A stretch of DNA of 64,000 nucleotides from Xylocopa sonorina (Eukaryota; Arthropoda; Insecta; Hymenoptera; Apidae), in assembly GCF_050948175.1 (NCBI RefSeq), contig NC_135202.1:5146001-5210000 (forward strand). The letters are read 5' to 3'. Below are positions 54,075 through 64,000 of this stretch, one piece after another (positions within the stretch are counted from its first letter, which is position 1; every line of letters starts with the position of its first letter). The notes beneath the pieces are model-generated. The model saw only the letters and a program-made list of their open reading frames with translations, searched no databases and was not told the DNA's origin. Made by a program: the position numbers and the translations under genes.

Positions 54075-54626
54075 AATTAAATACCAAAAGAGGATGACAA
54101 CTCATGAGAATGACTACTCTGCATAGGGATGGAATTGTTGGTTTCTAATGGCGAAAGAAGGTGCGGATGTTAACGCTATATCTGTTTTAAGCTAAGTCGT
54201 GAAGAGAAGAGGGAATCTTGGGTGATGGAGAAAATCTGAGAAGTGAGTATCTTATGCGAGTTTTAGTTTGGAACTGACGCAACGCTGATCTGATTTGGTG
54301 GTTATGTTAATTCTGGTAATTATAGTCTGAATATGATTTGTTTTTATATTATTGTTTGGTATGTCGTTATACTGTCAATTACTGGGTTATTTATAACAGT
54401 TACCGCGGATTTCGAGTTAAAGGACTGTAATCAATTACAATTTTTCTTGTCATACCGCGACAAAATTCTGATCTCGGGAGATCAAGATGGATTAAGAAGT
54501 GTCTTGAAAATAACTGATACGAACGGAATTGAAGTTTAATGGGAGTATAATATATAGAAATTGATGTGTCGAAAGAGTATTTGGAAAGTAAATGGTTGTC
54601 TAGAAAGCTTTTACGATTTACTGTTC
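54075..54626. other. No gene recognised
   Basis: AT-rich spacer between the LTR and the open segment at 54627. A 68-codon plus-strand frame at 54333-54539 with a hydrophobic start has no supporting splice or family evidence. Confidence 0.4.
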
Positions 54627-54887
54627 TCATGACAGATATTTTAGTAGGTTTAAGAATCGTGTTACTGGATGTTTCTTTCTCTGGTTGTTAGCAAAAATTT
54701 CCTCGCATCTCGCTCGGATTCCGGTTTGCTTGAAGACAGATTGTTGCAGGAAGAGGAGCATACGAGCGTACTCGTCCGCCAAAAAAATATTCTCGTAACA
54801 TGTTCTCAGATGTTGCAAATATGCAAGTTGTAGAAACAGATTGGCATTTTCGGGGTTCAACAGAGAAGCAGAACATGTTATTATGAT
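54627..54887 (-). CDS. Candidate terminal exon of an unrecognised protein
   Basis: An acceptor-like ttctttggcag ends at 54888. From there the frame is open for 86 codons to a TGA at 54627-54629. The peptide is leucine-rich and helical, with segments LFLQLAYLQHLRTCYENIF, ARMLLFLQQSVFKQTG and a basic end QRKKHPVTRF. Its composition reads more like protein than the chance frames nearby. Entry phase 0 matches the exit phase of the open segment at 55593-55654. I do not recognise the family. It could still be a chance frame. Confidence 0.28.
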   Translation of the reverse strand: MIITCSASLLNPENANLFLQLAYLQHLRTCYENIFLADEYARMLLFLQQSVFKQTGIRARCEEIFANNQRKKHPVTRFLNLLKYLS

Positions 54888-55592
54888 CTGCCAAAGAATA
54901 TACTAATATAGACTGAATTCACTAATGTGACTCTACTATCTCAAATTCTAACTAAAGATATGAAATTTTTTGCATCGAAATATCAGGCGAATTCTTAATT
55001 GAACCGATATAGAAAATCGATATCATTGAATAATATTTGAATATCGTAATATTCGAAATCTGAAATATTCAATTATGCTTTTAAGAAGTAATGAGACATT
55101 TCTGGAACATATATTTTGAACTATATGTTCCATTACTGATAACATGACATTGACGAAGTTATTTCAAACTATGTCGAATTTATGTCAGTTAACCAAAAAA
55201 TGTATACTTAAATATGTCTTTAACATTTCTTATTTTCTTGTTCAATTTTCACATTTCAAGGTATCAGTATCGAAAAGTAGTTACTTCACGGTACTGCGAA
55301 CAGCAAATAGCTTACAAGTATAATCCCTCTTGTCCAGGACGAGCAAATATTAAACTTCGAGGGGTATCACAAATAACACTGTAATAATACCATTAATTAC
55401 CATAATAACATCATAAATAACACCATAGGGATTTCAGCGAAGCTGCAAACAGTTAAATATTAATTATCAAACAAGAAGTTTAATAATCACCAATTAGTAA
55501 ACGAGAAGTGTTTATTTCGTAATCAATAAACGTAGAACTATCGCGTCGAGCGAATCCAGTCCAGAGTTTTTAAGCCGCGCGACATATTTTAC

Positions 55593-55654
55593 CTGTCCAC
55601 GGATTACTACGCTCTGCCATCTAATAATTAACATTGCTCTTACGAGTAATTCCA
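55593..55654 (-). CDS. Candidate internal exon, phase-compatible with the one at 54627
   Basis: 62 open bases between an acceptor (caatgtaacag, weak pyrimidine tract) and a good donor (GGACAG|gtaaaa). The frame reads ELLVRAMLIIRWQSVVIRGQ and leaves in phase 0, which fits the next candidate exon. The same frame is open further upstream, so the true acceptor could be earlier. Entry phase 1 does not fit the 2-base overhang of the segment at 55893, so another exon would be needed between them, or they are unrelated. Confidence 0.18.
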
Positions 55655-55892
55655 CTGTTACATTGATTAACAACTTGCCACGGAAAAATTTCGAAGCTTT
55701 TCGCCGATTAAATCACGTCTCGTTTTCACTGTTCGTTTAAACAAGATCGTGTAACATTCTCGACGGACATTTATTGCAGTATTTCCGGGATGGGCAACGG
55801 TTTCCCCTCAGATTTTCGTTCGATACTCCAGTTCTTCAGTCAAGTTCATCCCACGCTACCTCGATAGGATTAAGATCTCGTTGTTACGATAC

Positions 55893-56041
55893 CTGCACCA
55901 TATTTCTTGATACATGTGCTTGTTCTTCCCCGTCCAGGTAGCCCCCGCGAAATCCCGTACAAATTGCAATGAGAAACAAGTCCGTAGAAATTGCACGCTT
56001 AGACCTTGGTTAACCTCGAACAGGAAACAGTAGTAGATCAT
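55893..56041 (-). CDS. Candidate first coding exon of an unrecognised protein
   Basis: Starts with ATG at 56039-56041 and is open for 49 codons to a donor TGCAG|gtatcg. The peptide begins MIYYCFLFEVNQGLSVQFL and contains DFAGATWTGKNKHMYQEIWC. It has mixed codon use and no low-complexity bias. No acceptor with a pyrimidine tract precedes the ATG. A TATTTATAA sequence lies about 50 bases upstream. Family not recognised; a chance frame is possible. Confidence 0.22.
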
Positions 56042-57000
56042 GCCTGACTCCGCACTTGACTATTCCTTGCTCAGAACCTTCATTAGTTATAAATATCCAT
56101 AATTTATCCACTATTACCCCTAATTTGAAACATCAAATTTATTAGAGAAAATTATCCACATAAATCGTGATCAATATATAAATTATACTGTAATGGCTAA
56201 GTAATTCGACTTGTGTGAACACGAACCTGTATTACAATTAAGATGAAACAAGTTCCGCTATACTTAACAGAATCCAAATGACTTTATCGATAAGTCTGCT
56301 ACATTTTTACAACGCGCTTCTCCCAAGGCAGCTAACCAACTCCTCTCACTCGCGATTCTACAAACGACGCACGTAACAATTTCCCCCAAGCTGAACTGAC
56401 TCCTCGTCGACGCGAAACGAGCGGTGCACCAACGAACGTGCGATCCACGAGTGCATCGTATTCATATTTGCCGCCAGTTTCGCGTCGCACCTCTAAGCTG
56501 CGATATAATTCGAGTGGCATGCGCGGTGCGGTCTCTGGGTCCTTCTCCACGGCTCGTTACAGACCCGTCACAGGCTCAGGATCGACCCAGTTCCCTTGAC
56601 AGATCCGAAACTGACCCAGGCCAGGAGGGCGAAGGAGGCGTCCTCCTCCTCCAGATCGACCCCAAGCCTACGGAAACGACGGGTCGAATGGAGATCACGT
56701 CAGTGCAAAGGAGAATCTGTCGCGTCGGCCGAAATTAACGCCGATTCATTCCTACCAGCCGTGCTCGCAGGTACAAACGGACGTAACGGCGCCTCCGTAG
56801 CCATGCCGATTGCCTGATGCCAGGCGAGGCTGGCCAAGCTAACGAGACCACCCTCCAACCCACCCTTGTCCCACAGAGCGCTTAAGAGCGGATGCGAGCA
56901 ACGGTCGATTGATACGGTGCGACGATCGACGAGAGAACGCGGACATGGATAACCGTAGCAGCGGCTAATATGATTACCGCTTATTGTTTGTATTATATGG
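56042..57000. other. CpG-rich patch, no supported gene
   Basis: AT-rich to 56.3 kb, then GC-rich to 56.95 kb. A minus-strand frame from the ATG at about 56517 runs to a donor-like CGA|gtgaga near 56347, but its phase does not connect to the candidate exon at 56041. Could be a promoter patch; unproven. Confidence 0.35.
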
Positions 57001-60000
57001 GATGACTACTGATGAGTCGCCATTACTCGATGAACGAGAATTGACTGCACGGTTAATTCCACGCCCCTGTGTGACCAGCGTTGCGCATTACCATGGGGGG
57101 ATGAATTATGGGCTGATGTGGGGTCTTGAAAGTGGATCGAGCGGCTTGGGAACTGATAGCCGGTTTGGTTTGTAAGATTGACGTTCGCGACGCGAGAAAT
57201 GTATTGGCTTCTACGTGCACGATGGTCACCAAGGGTGAAACGCGACGATGGGCACGTTTTTGGTTTAATTGTTCATCCTTGGGTTGGTTGGGGTTTCTTT
57301 TTAGAAACAGGAGAGATCTGCTTGGTTTGAGATTCTGCGACGAGCTGTAGTATAACCGAGGAACAGTTTGAAGTGAGAGAGAGAGGGAGATCGCTTTCCG
57401 TGGATTAGTTCTTGCGGTGTATAATTTTGTTAGCGAATTGAATAGAATTTTTTGTTTTATCACTTATTTAATTCGAGCAGTTAACGATCGTAAAACAATA
57501 TCCTTTCAACTTTTATTATCCTCTTCATCCCCTCATTAATTTTAATGACCAATTTATTCTGGAAACAGTTTAAATTTATTACTCATAGCTCGGGGTACGA
57601 TAACTCTCCACGGCTCTTTAAATTTATTATTAGACGAAAACAGAGGAACGTGTATCTCCTCAATTGTAGAATTCATCCTTTCCTTCAAAGAAAGGAAGAT
57701 TAATCCCGGGCACTTTGTTAATGTCCCTCGTAAGTTCTTTTTATCTCAAACTAATGAAATGGCATCATTAGTTTTCGCTTCCTTTAAAACTGCCGTTGAC
57801 AGCATAATATATTATTTTTCACTTTTTCCCCGAGTAGACGCCAACCGTAATTTGAAATGACGAATCGCCCATCGCGAGTTAAGAAATAATATTCAAACTG
57901 TGACGCAACAGAACGATATCGCACGAAATTATCGATACCAATACCTCGACCATTCGTTCGATTTTAATTTAACCCCAATTCGTTTGTCGACATTTTTTCA
58001 AAATGTCGCTTCTCGCTAAAATCCCTTTTCGCACCTTTCGAATTTGTTTTCATTCGTAAAATTGTGTCGATGGAGGGGGACGTATCCATTGATCGTAGAT
58101 TGACATATCAAAGAGCATACTTTTTGCAATGTATACTAGGTGAATGGAGATGACAAAAATTTATGAGCACAAAATCTACGTGAGATGATGAGGAAGGTTT
58201 CGAAGTGGATGTATCGTTAGATTTCTTTATATTGGTGACAACTTCTTGGATATGCAAACAGTTCTAGCAGAAACAGGAAAATGATCAACAAATGTATATC
58301 ACTAATATTGCTTGGCCACTTAACAGATGTCAATAATTGATTGTTTCAATTTGTCACGAGTATTGGAGAGAAATATTGTAACACCACTGTTAATATTGAT
58401 ACGTAGAATTTATTATTAGCTCCTACTGCAGCTAGAAGGTGTATTTTTATCATTTTCATGGATTATTTATTGAATGTAAAATAATTAAAGTTCAGAAGAC
58501 GAAACGAGTGATTTATGCCTCTGAAATTATTTCATCGTATAATATCGTATAATATAACGTAGAAAATAATTACATTTTTAGCAGCGAGAAATTATCTTAA
58601 TTAAAATATCTGCACGATCTTGAATTTCAATTTAAGTATCCACGATTACTTACCAGAAAAAGAATTGTATTAACAGTGAATACAATTAGACCGCGTTCTA
58701 CAGGAAGGAACCAGTGCACTCAAAAACGAAACTGAGAAAAATGGCTTGAGAGTTTAATGGTTCTAATTAATTCTCAACCGTTCTTATGAACACAAATGCT
58801 ATAGTAACAGTCTTTACGTACTACTATTTCTAGCCACGATATAGCTACTTGCTAATTAAATTCGTTTGGCAAAATAAAAATTAATGCCGTACAAAGGATA
58901 ATAAATTTTCGTCATTTTTTTTTTAAGATGTTAATACGTCTATCTGTGAACGTTGAATTTAACAAATTAATTAACATTCTATTTACGCGCATTTGTTCCT
59001 TTCTGTAAAATAAAATCCAATTAAAACTCGAATCAATGGCGCCAGGCTGTTTTCATATTTTTCAATGCGTTCTGCCGGCAACGAATTTTCTTGACCATGC
59101 CAATACACGAAGCCATCTTATCTAACAATAATATCGATGTCACAATAAGGTGACGGTAATAAAAGCAACGAGACTCTCGAGACGACTTTCCTCCACGATC
59201 CCCATCGAAAGACAAGGCACCGCGTCTTTCCTGTTATTCCATGAAAAGTCTCCTTAGCTGTCGGTTTAATATTATTTATCGACGATCTTATTTAAAACGA
59301 TGCAATACAAAGCCTAATATCTACTCAGAATAATTTCTCTTCCCCTCTGTGTGAGCGACTTTGATAAAAGTAAAATGATCTTTCTTCAACTTTCTATAAT
59401 AATTTTGTATCTCGCGTATGTAAGAACATTCAACCCTTTTGTTACTTTCGATGAGACATCTCGCGATTCGATGTTGGTTCTTCAATATTTTTAAATTGCT
59501 CACAGAATTATTTGAGTAATTATTGCTAGGATGGTGCTCTTGTTTGGATTCGAGCAACATCGTACCAAATAATTTAATTACACGTTACTATACGTTCCAA
59601 TTATTGTTTTTAACAGCCATCGAAACTTCTCTTCGTGCTTTGTGCGTAGAATGTTGAAGTTGTTAATGGAACTTTAGATAAGAGTTTCGTCGGGATTCGC
59701 GTTCCTCGTATCTCTTCCCCTATCTTTTTTTCTCAATTGGGAACGAAATACGGAAAAACGTTGAAGATAACTGTCCGATAGTTCTATGGAAGAAACGACA
59801 CGACGATCATTATTCGTGGAACTCGGAACTCTCCTCAACGAACGCATGATACGTATGTGATACCATTTCAAATACTGCGTTATTGTGTGCGAAATTTTTT
59901 CTCGTACACTGAACTAAAGCAGAAGAACACTCGCGTTATCAATGACTTCCTTCGAACACTTTCGCAAACTTTCTAATGAGAAAATGGAACGCAATTGAAT

Positions 60001-63000
60001 GGAAGGCGGCCCAAGGGCCACTGCAAGCTTAAAATTGGACTATTCAAGTAACTACAGTTGCCTAACTCCATTCTGCTCTCCTCAATTTCAGATACTCTGA
60101 ACTGATAGAATATCTAATCCACTGATGGTAAACACCATTCTTAACACTATTTTAATCTGCTAAAATTCCATTATCATTTACCATATCTGTGCACCATTTT
60201 TCACTATAAAAATAATTTATTATGAAAGATATAGTAGATTGCGCAAACTATAATTTTAACTGATCACAATTCATCAGCTTTACATATAAAATTACAACGC
60301 AACATGTAAATTGGTTTTGCTCCAAAATACCACTTCGATTCCCACAACAGGTTCATTGCTCGCAAACATCATCGATATCTCGAATCCTCGCATCCTGCTC
60401 GTCCTCGACCAGCGACCTATAATCGCAGAGCGCGTGGACGACCATTATCGATGAACTTCGATACTCGCGATGGCAACGGTCCCGCATGACACGACCGGTT
60501 CAGACTTCTCGCTCCCCGTTCGCGGATCAAAGTCGCGCAACTGGCGTACTTTCAGAAGCTTATGAAATTCCAACGGCCTCTTTTGCGAGCGAATCGTTAC
60601 GCGGCCGTGAACGTTAACGAGCGAACCCGTAAGCTTTTTCTTTCTAATTAACGGGACGGAAAACGCGGACGCGCGGCCCTTTCAGCTGGTTCTCTGGCCG
60701 CAAGCTACGCGCAACGCCGAGAAATCCCTGTCTGAATCGAAGGGAAAACCGTGGCGTTTAGCCGTTCCGCGAACGACGGAAGGCGTGGAAAAACGTGGAG
60801 ATCGGTCGTCGATCGCGTTAGTAGCCTGGCTCGTAATATCGCGACACGGTTCACGGGGCGAACGTGAAAAATACCAGTTCCGTTCGCGGCGCGAAAGTTC
60901 GCGGGCAAGTTCGTCGAAGTTGTTTATGTAGTGCGGGCCAGATGGTTGTAACACTTTGTTCGGATTGTTTGTTAAATTACTTGGACTCGAGTGGCTCGCG
61001 CCGCGTCCGGGTTGCGCGGAACTACTTTACAATTGTGAACCGGTTATTTTACTGCAGCTGAAACACCCGTTCGAGTTACAGGCGAATCCGAGCTCCTACT
61101 AATACCATTTCTTAACTTCGAATACATTGTCAACTGTATTTCACGGCGTGAACTTCGAATTACGTTCGACAGGGGCGCGTGTCGCTTTCAGAGGGCAATC
61201 GCGAAGAATTGATCAAGTTCTCGTCTACGTGGAATCGCGTTATTTGCGTCTGAATGATTTCGCGACGAATGGTTTGATTTGCACGAACGTAAAGTCAATA
61301 ATGGGTTAATTCGATCCAAGTGACTCGAAGGCGATTAGCTTGTTGTCGATTACAAGAAACGGAGAACATTTCTTCTTCAGGTTGATCTCGCTAGAAATGG
61401 CGAACTTTCGCCGAGTAAAGAAGAAACAAAGTTCAAATCTACGCACATTATCTTATAATACATCAAACGTATCTTCTCAATTCAATTTCTCTCCAATTAT
61501 CACAATTATCCAATTATCTCAATGAATTTTTGTTACAGTTGTCACCCAACAGTATTAATTCGAGATTACCATTTACGCGTGAAGTTCGCCTAACTGTTTT
61601 TCGACGGCCGCGGTGTCGAGCAACGGCTGAGACGCGGCAGCATCAATTAACGTTGTCGTTATCCTCGCCTATCCGGTTTATACATGTCGCGAGGCAGATT
61701 TGATGGAGCGACGGCTTAAAATTCAAGCAGGCCCACCACGCCGGGCACAGAGTAACGAGCGTGTCTCGTAACAGCCAATTCCCTCGGCGGCGCAGCTCGA
61801 GAAAGCAGACGGAAACTAACGGGTCGCCGGGAAGACGGTTCGTAACTCTGTGAAACTCGTTGGAACTCGTAATATCTTTGCCATTTCTCCAGCGACAACG
61901 ACGGGAACAGCTCGCAGACGTACGCAAGAGAGAAACGTAGCGTCTCCCACGGACTGCCGTCGTCCCACCCGCGCCCTCGCGCCCTCGACGCAACCCCCTC
62001 GTATCCCGCGACGGTGGTCGTTGTTAGTCGTGGAAACCCTTTGATCTCTCGCCTTTCGCTCGTTCCTATCGGCCGTCGCGATACCGCTTCCCTTACTGAA
62101 CGACGGATATACGAACACCCGCCGCGGCACCGCCACTTTTATCGCGACGCCTTTGATTTCATTAACACAGAAGCCTCTCGTATCGTCGCATAACGCTGCA
62201 CAGGATATCCGTCGAGCGGTCTGAGTGCCTCGCGAGGTTTATCCTTTGACGCGGAAAATTGAGCCAGTTCTGCGACCAGAAGTCGAGAAATGCCTGTATC
62301 AATTGTGTTCGAGTTGGACCACGCGCGGGTGTAAAAAGGGTTGCGAGTTGGGAACGCTCTTGGGGATGCGTTTGAAGATTCGTCGTAGATATACTGTATT
62401 TTGGGCATGTTGTCTTTTAGTGTTGGGATTATTGGTAAATTGGGGGTGGAAACTTGTTGGCGATCTTCTAATACGCAGAGACGGAAGCGTGTCGAAGGGG
62501 ATAGGGAAAAGAAAGGGGTTAGCAGGGTTGTATAATCGACGGCTGGCTGGTTCGAAATTTATCACTTTTGGCTGGAGGCCGTGCTCGTAAAATACATCTG
62601 CCCTTAACGGGATATCGATGAAAGCGATCGCGGCGCGTGTTTTCGAGAACGGCGGTCGACCGCCGCGCATAAACCAGCCACCGTGAAATGTGTTATGAAG
62701 TGGATCAATTAAGGCGGGCAACTACGGAAATTTAGATGTTAATTAACCCTCGGCCGTGGAGTACGGATGGCGTTCGAATGTGGCGATAGATTCATATCGT
62801 CGAGACGTTTCACCGCTCTTGAACGTAAAAACAATTATCGCCGTAGAACGCGCGAGTCTCTAATTAATTAAATATTAATCAGTTTGGTCAATATCGACCA
62901 CTGGACTGACACTTTAATTTAGACAAATATTGCTTTAATATTGCCGAGGGGAATTATTTGTTTGGATCGAATTCATTATTTTTCAGGATACGAACGAACG

Positions 63001-63570
63001 AACAATTAAAGTTTCAAATATAAATCACATTTTGGTGTTTTTTTTTTTTTATAAAAATATACATTTGCGTGTAATCCACGGATTCGCGAGTACCATGTAA
63101 AATGGAGTAACAGAATTGTGTTCCAATTTTGGTAAAAAATTCATCGAATTTTTAAAAATACGCTCACGTTGTTTCATTCAATATTAAATTTACTGTTTCA
63201 GAATTTTCAGTCTCTTGTGGAGTGTTATGGAAAATTAGAAAAAATTTGTTACGCGTAAAATAAGTAAAACGAAGCTCCAATAAATTGTACGTCTAATTGC
63301 ATCGATCGCGTGTCGTGGCGCAATCATAGGAAAGGAAATATTGGTGCATTTAAAAAATTCATTGCTCAGTCTGCTTTAAATTAAAAACTCTGCGCTACGA
63401 TTAAGTTACCACAGGGAGGACGCAGGAATCTTCATTGCTTTCAAACTGATTTATATCACCATCGCGGGCGATATGTCAGTGTGCAATTTCTGCGAAGCAC
63501 GATTCTCCTTAATCATTTTAAACTCTCCACTGAAACCCACACGTAGCTGCCGTTTATAAATAATATCGTT
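57001..63570. other. No gene recognised; AT-rich with a GC block at 60.4-62.6 kb
   Basis: 57.4-60.3 kb is AT-rich and stop-dense. The GC block has overlapping frames on both strands, including a plus-strand frame with a hydrophobic stretch at about 62.39-62.47 kb, without family resemblance. A (GA)n run lies at about 57376-57388. Confidence 0.45.
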
Positions 63571-63607
63571 CGCCGACCGCAGCGCATAGTCGTGGCTATG
63601 GTCGGCG
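63571..63607. repeat. Stem-loop with 12 paired bases
   Basis: CGCCGAC (63571-63577) and CATAG (63585-63589) pair with the contiguous CTATGGTCGGCG (63596-63607), leaving a 7-base bulge and a 6-base loop. A TATAAATA sequence lies about 15 bases upstream. No known RNA family recognised. Confidence 0.55.
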
Positions 63608-64000
63608 TACACTCTGTATCGAATAATTAAACCCCATTTAGCCCGTCAATCGTCGCTAGAAACGGAGCTATCAACAGGCTCCGGCGCACGCCTTTTCCAC
63701 AACTCGAACGATCACCGACAGCGCGCAAATTCTCTGACGATCGTAAAAATTCAACCACGCCAGTCCATCAAATCCGTCAGAATTATTCATCGCCTATTGA
63801 ACAAAGCTATTTCTACAAATTAAACATTCACGATGGCTGGGGGGAGATTGCCGGAGAAATCCAGGCATCAAAGGCTGGTTGTATAAGTTTCGCCGCTGAT
63901 GTGAACAGCGATGAGACCGATCCGACAATATTATATTTGAGTTGTAGCGTTTCTCGCGTTCTGCTAATTTAAATCGCTAATATTAAAGGCAAAATCCACT
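63608..64000. other. No feature recognised
   Basis: Mixed composition, no splice-bordered open segment seen on either strand. Confidence 0.4.

Noticed and set aside
56347..56517. Possible first exon with donor gtgaga
   Set aside because: Its exit phase does not connect to the nearby candidate exon at 56041, and the peptide is not recognised.
62369..62590. Plus-strand frame with a basic start and one hydrophobic stretch, like a type II membrane anchor
   Set aside because: A donor-like gtaaat falls inside it, but no downstream exon or family match was found; kept out for lack of evidence.

Overview
This is eukaryotic nuclear DNA, almost certainly from an insect. It has spliced exons with GT-AG borders and long introns. 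AT-rich stretches alternate with GC- and CpG-rich blocks, and CpG is not visibly depleted. That composition is typical of bees and other Hymenoptera, but the order is my inference, not something the sequence proves. Nearly all long open frames in the window are chance frames in introns or intergenic DNA.

The one secure gene is on the minus strand. It encodes the N-terminal 229 residues of a secreted acid-sphingomyelinase-like phosphodiesterase of the SMPDL3 type. Five coding exons lie at 15753-15810, 12640-12708, 11673-11829, 2993-3198 and 1350-1546. They join in perfect phase and total 687 coding bases. The protein starts with a signal peptide and passes straight into the metallophosphoesterase domain, with no saposin B domain. 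The gene runs off the left edge. A splice acceptor just upstream of the start codon means there is a non-coding leader exon further right. The best candidate I see is a TATA/initiator/donor combination at 47420-47574, which would give a first intron of about 31.6 kb. An unusual point is that the catalytic GNH(D/E) block reads G-H-D-D.

Layout: 1-15.8 kb is the 5' half of this gene. From 15.8 to about 45 kb there is AT-rich DNA without recognisable coding sequence. It carries a 20-bp minisatellite and a pair of about 245-bp direct repeats (21.0-22.8 kb), microsatellites and two-copy tandem duplications (29.7 and 36.2 kb). From 45 to 48.4 kb there is a strongly CpG-rich block that may hold a promoter. 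From 51.0 to 54.1 kb there is another tandem duplication and a probable solo LTR, itself internally duplicated. From 54.6 to 56.0 kb on the minus strand there are two or three open segments with plausible splice borders, possibly part of an unrecognised gene. The remainder to 64 kb shows no gene I can support.

A recurrent theme is local two-copy tandem duplication of 146-248 bp, at five separate places with unrelated unit sequences.
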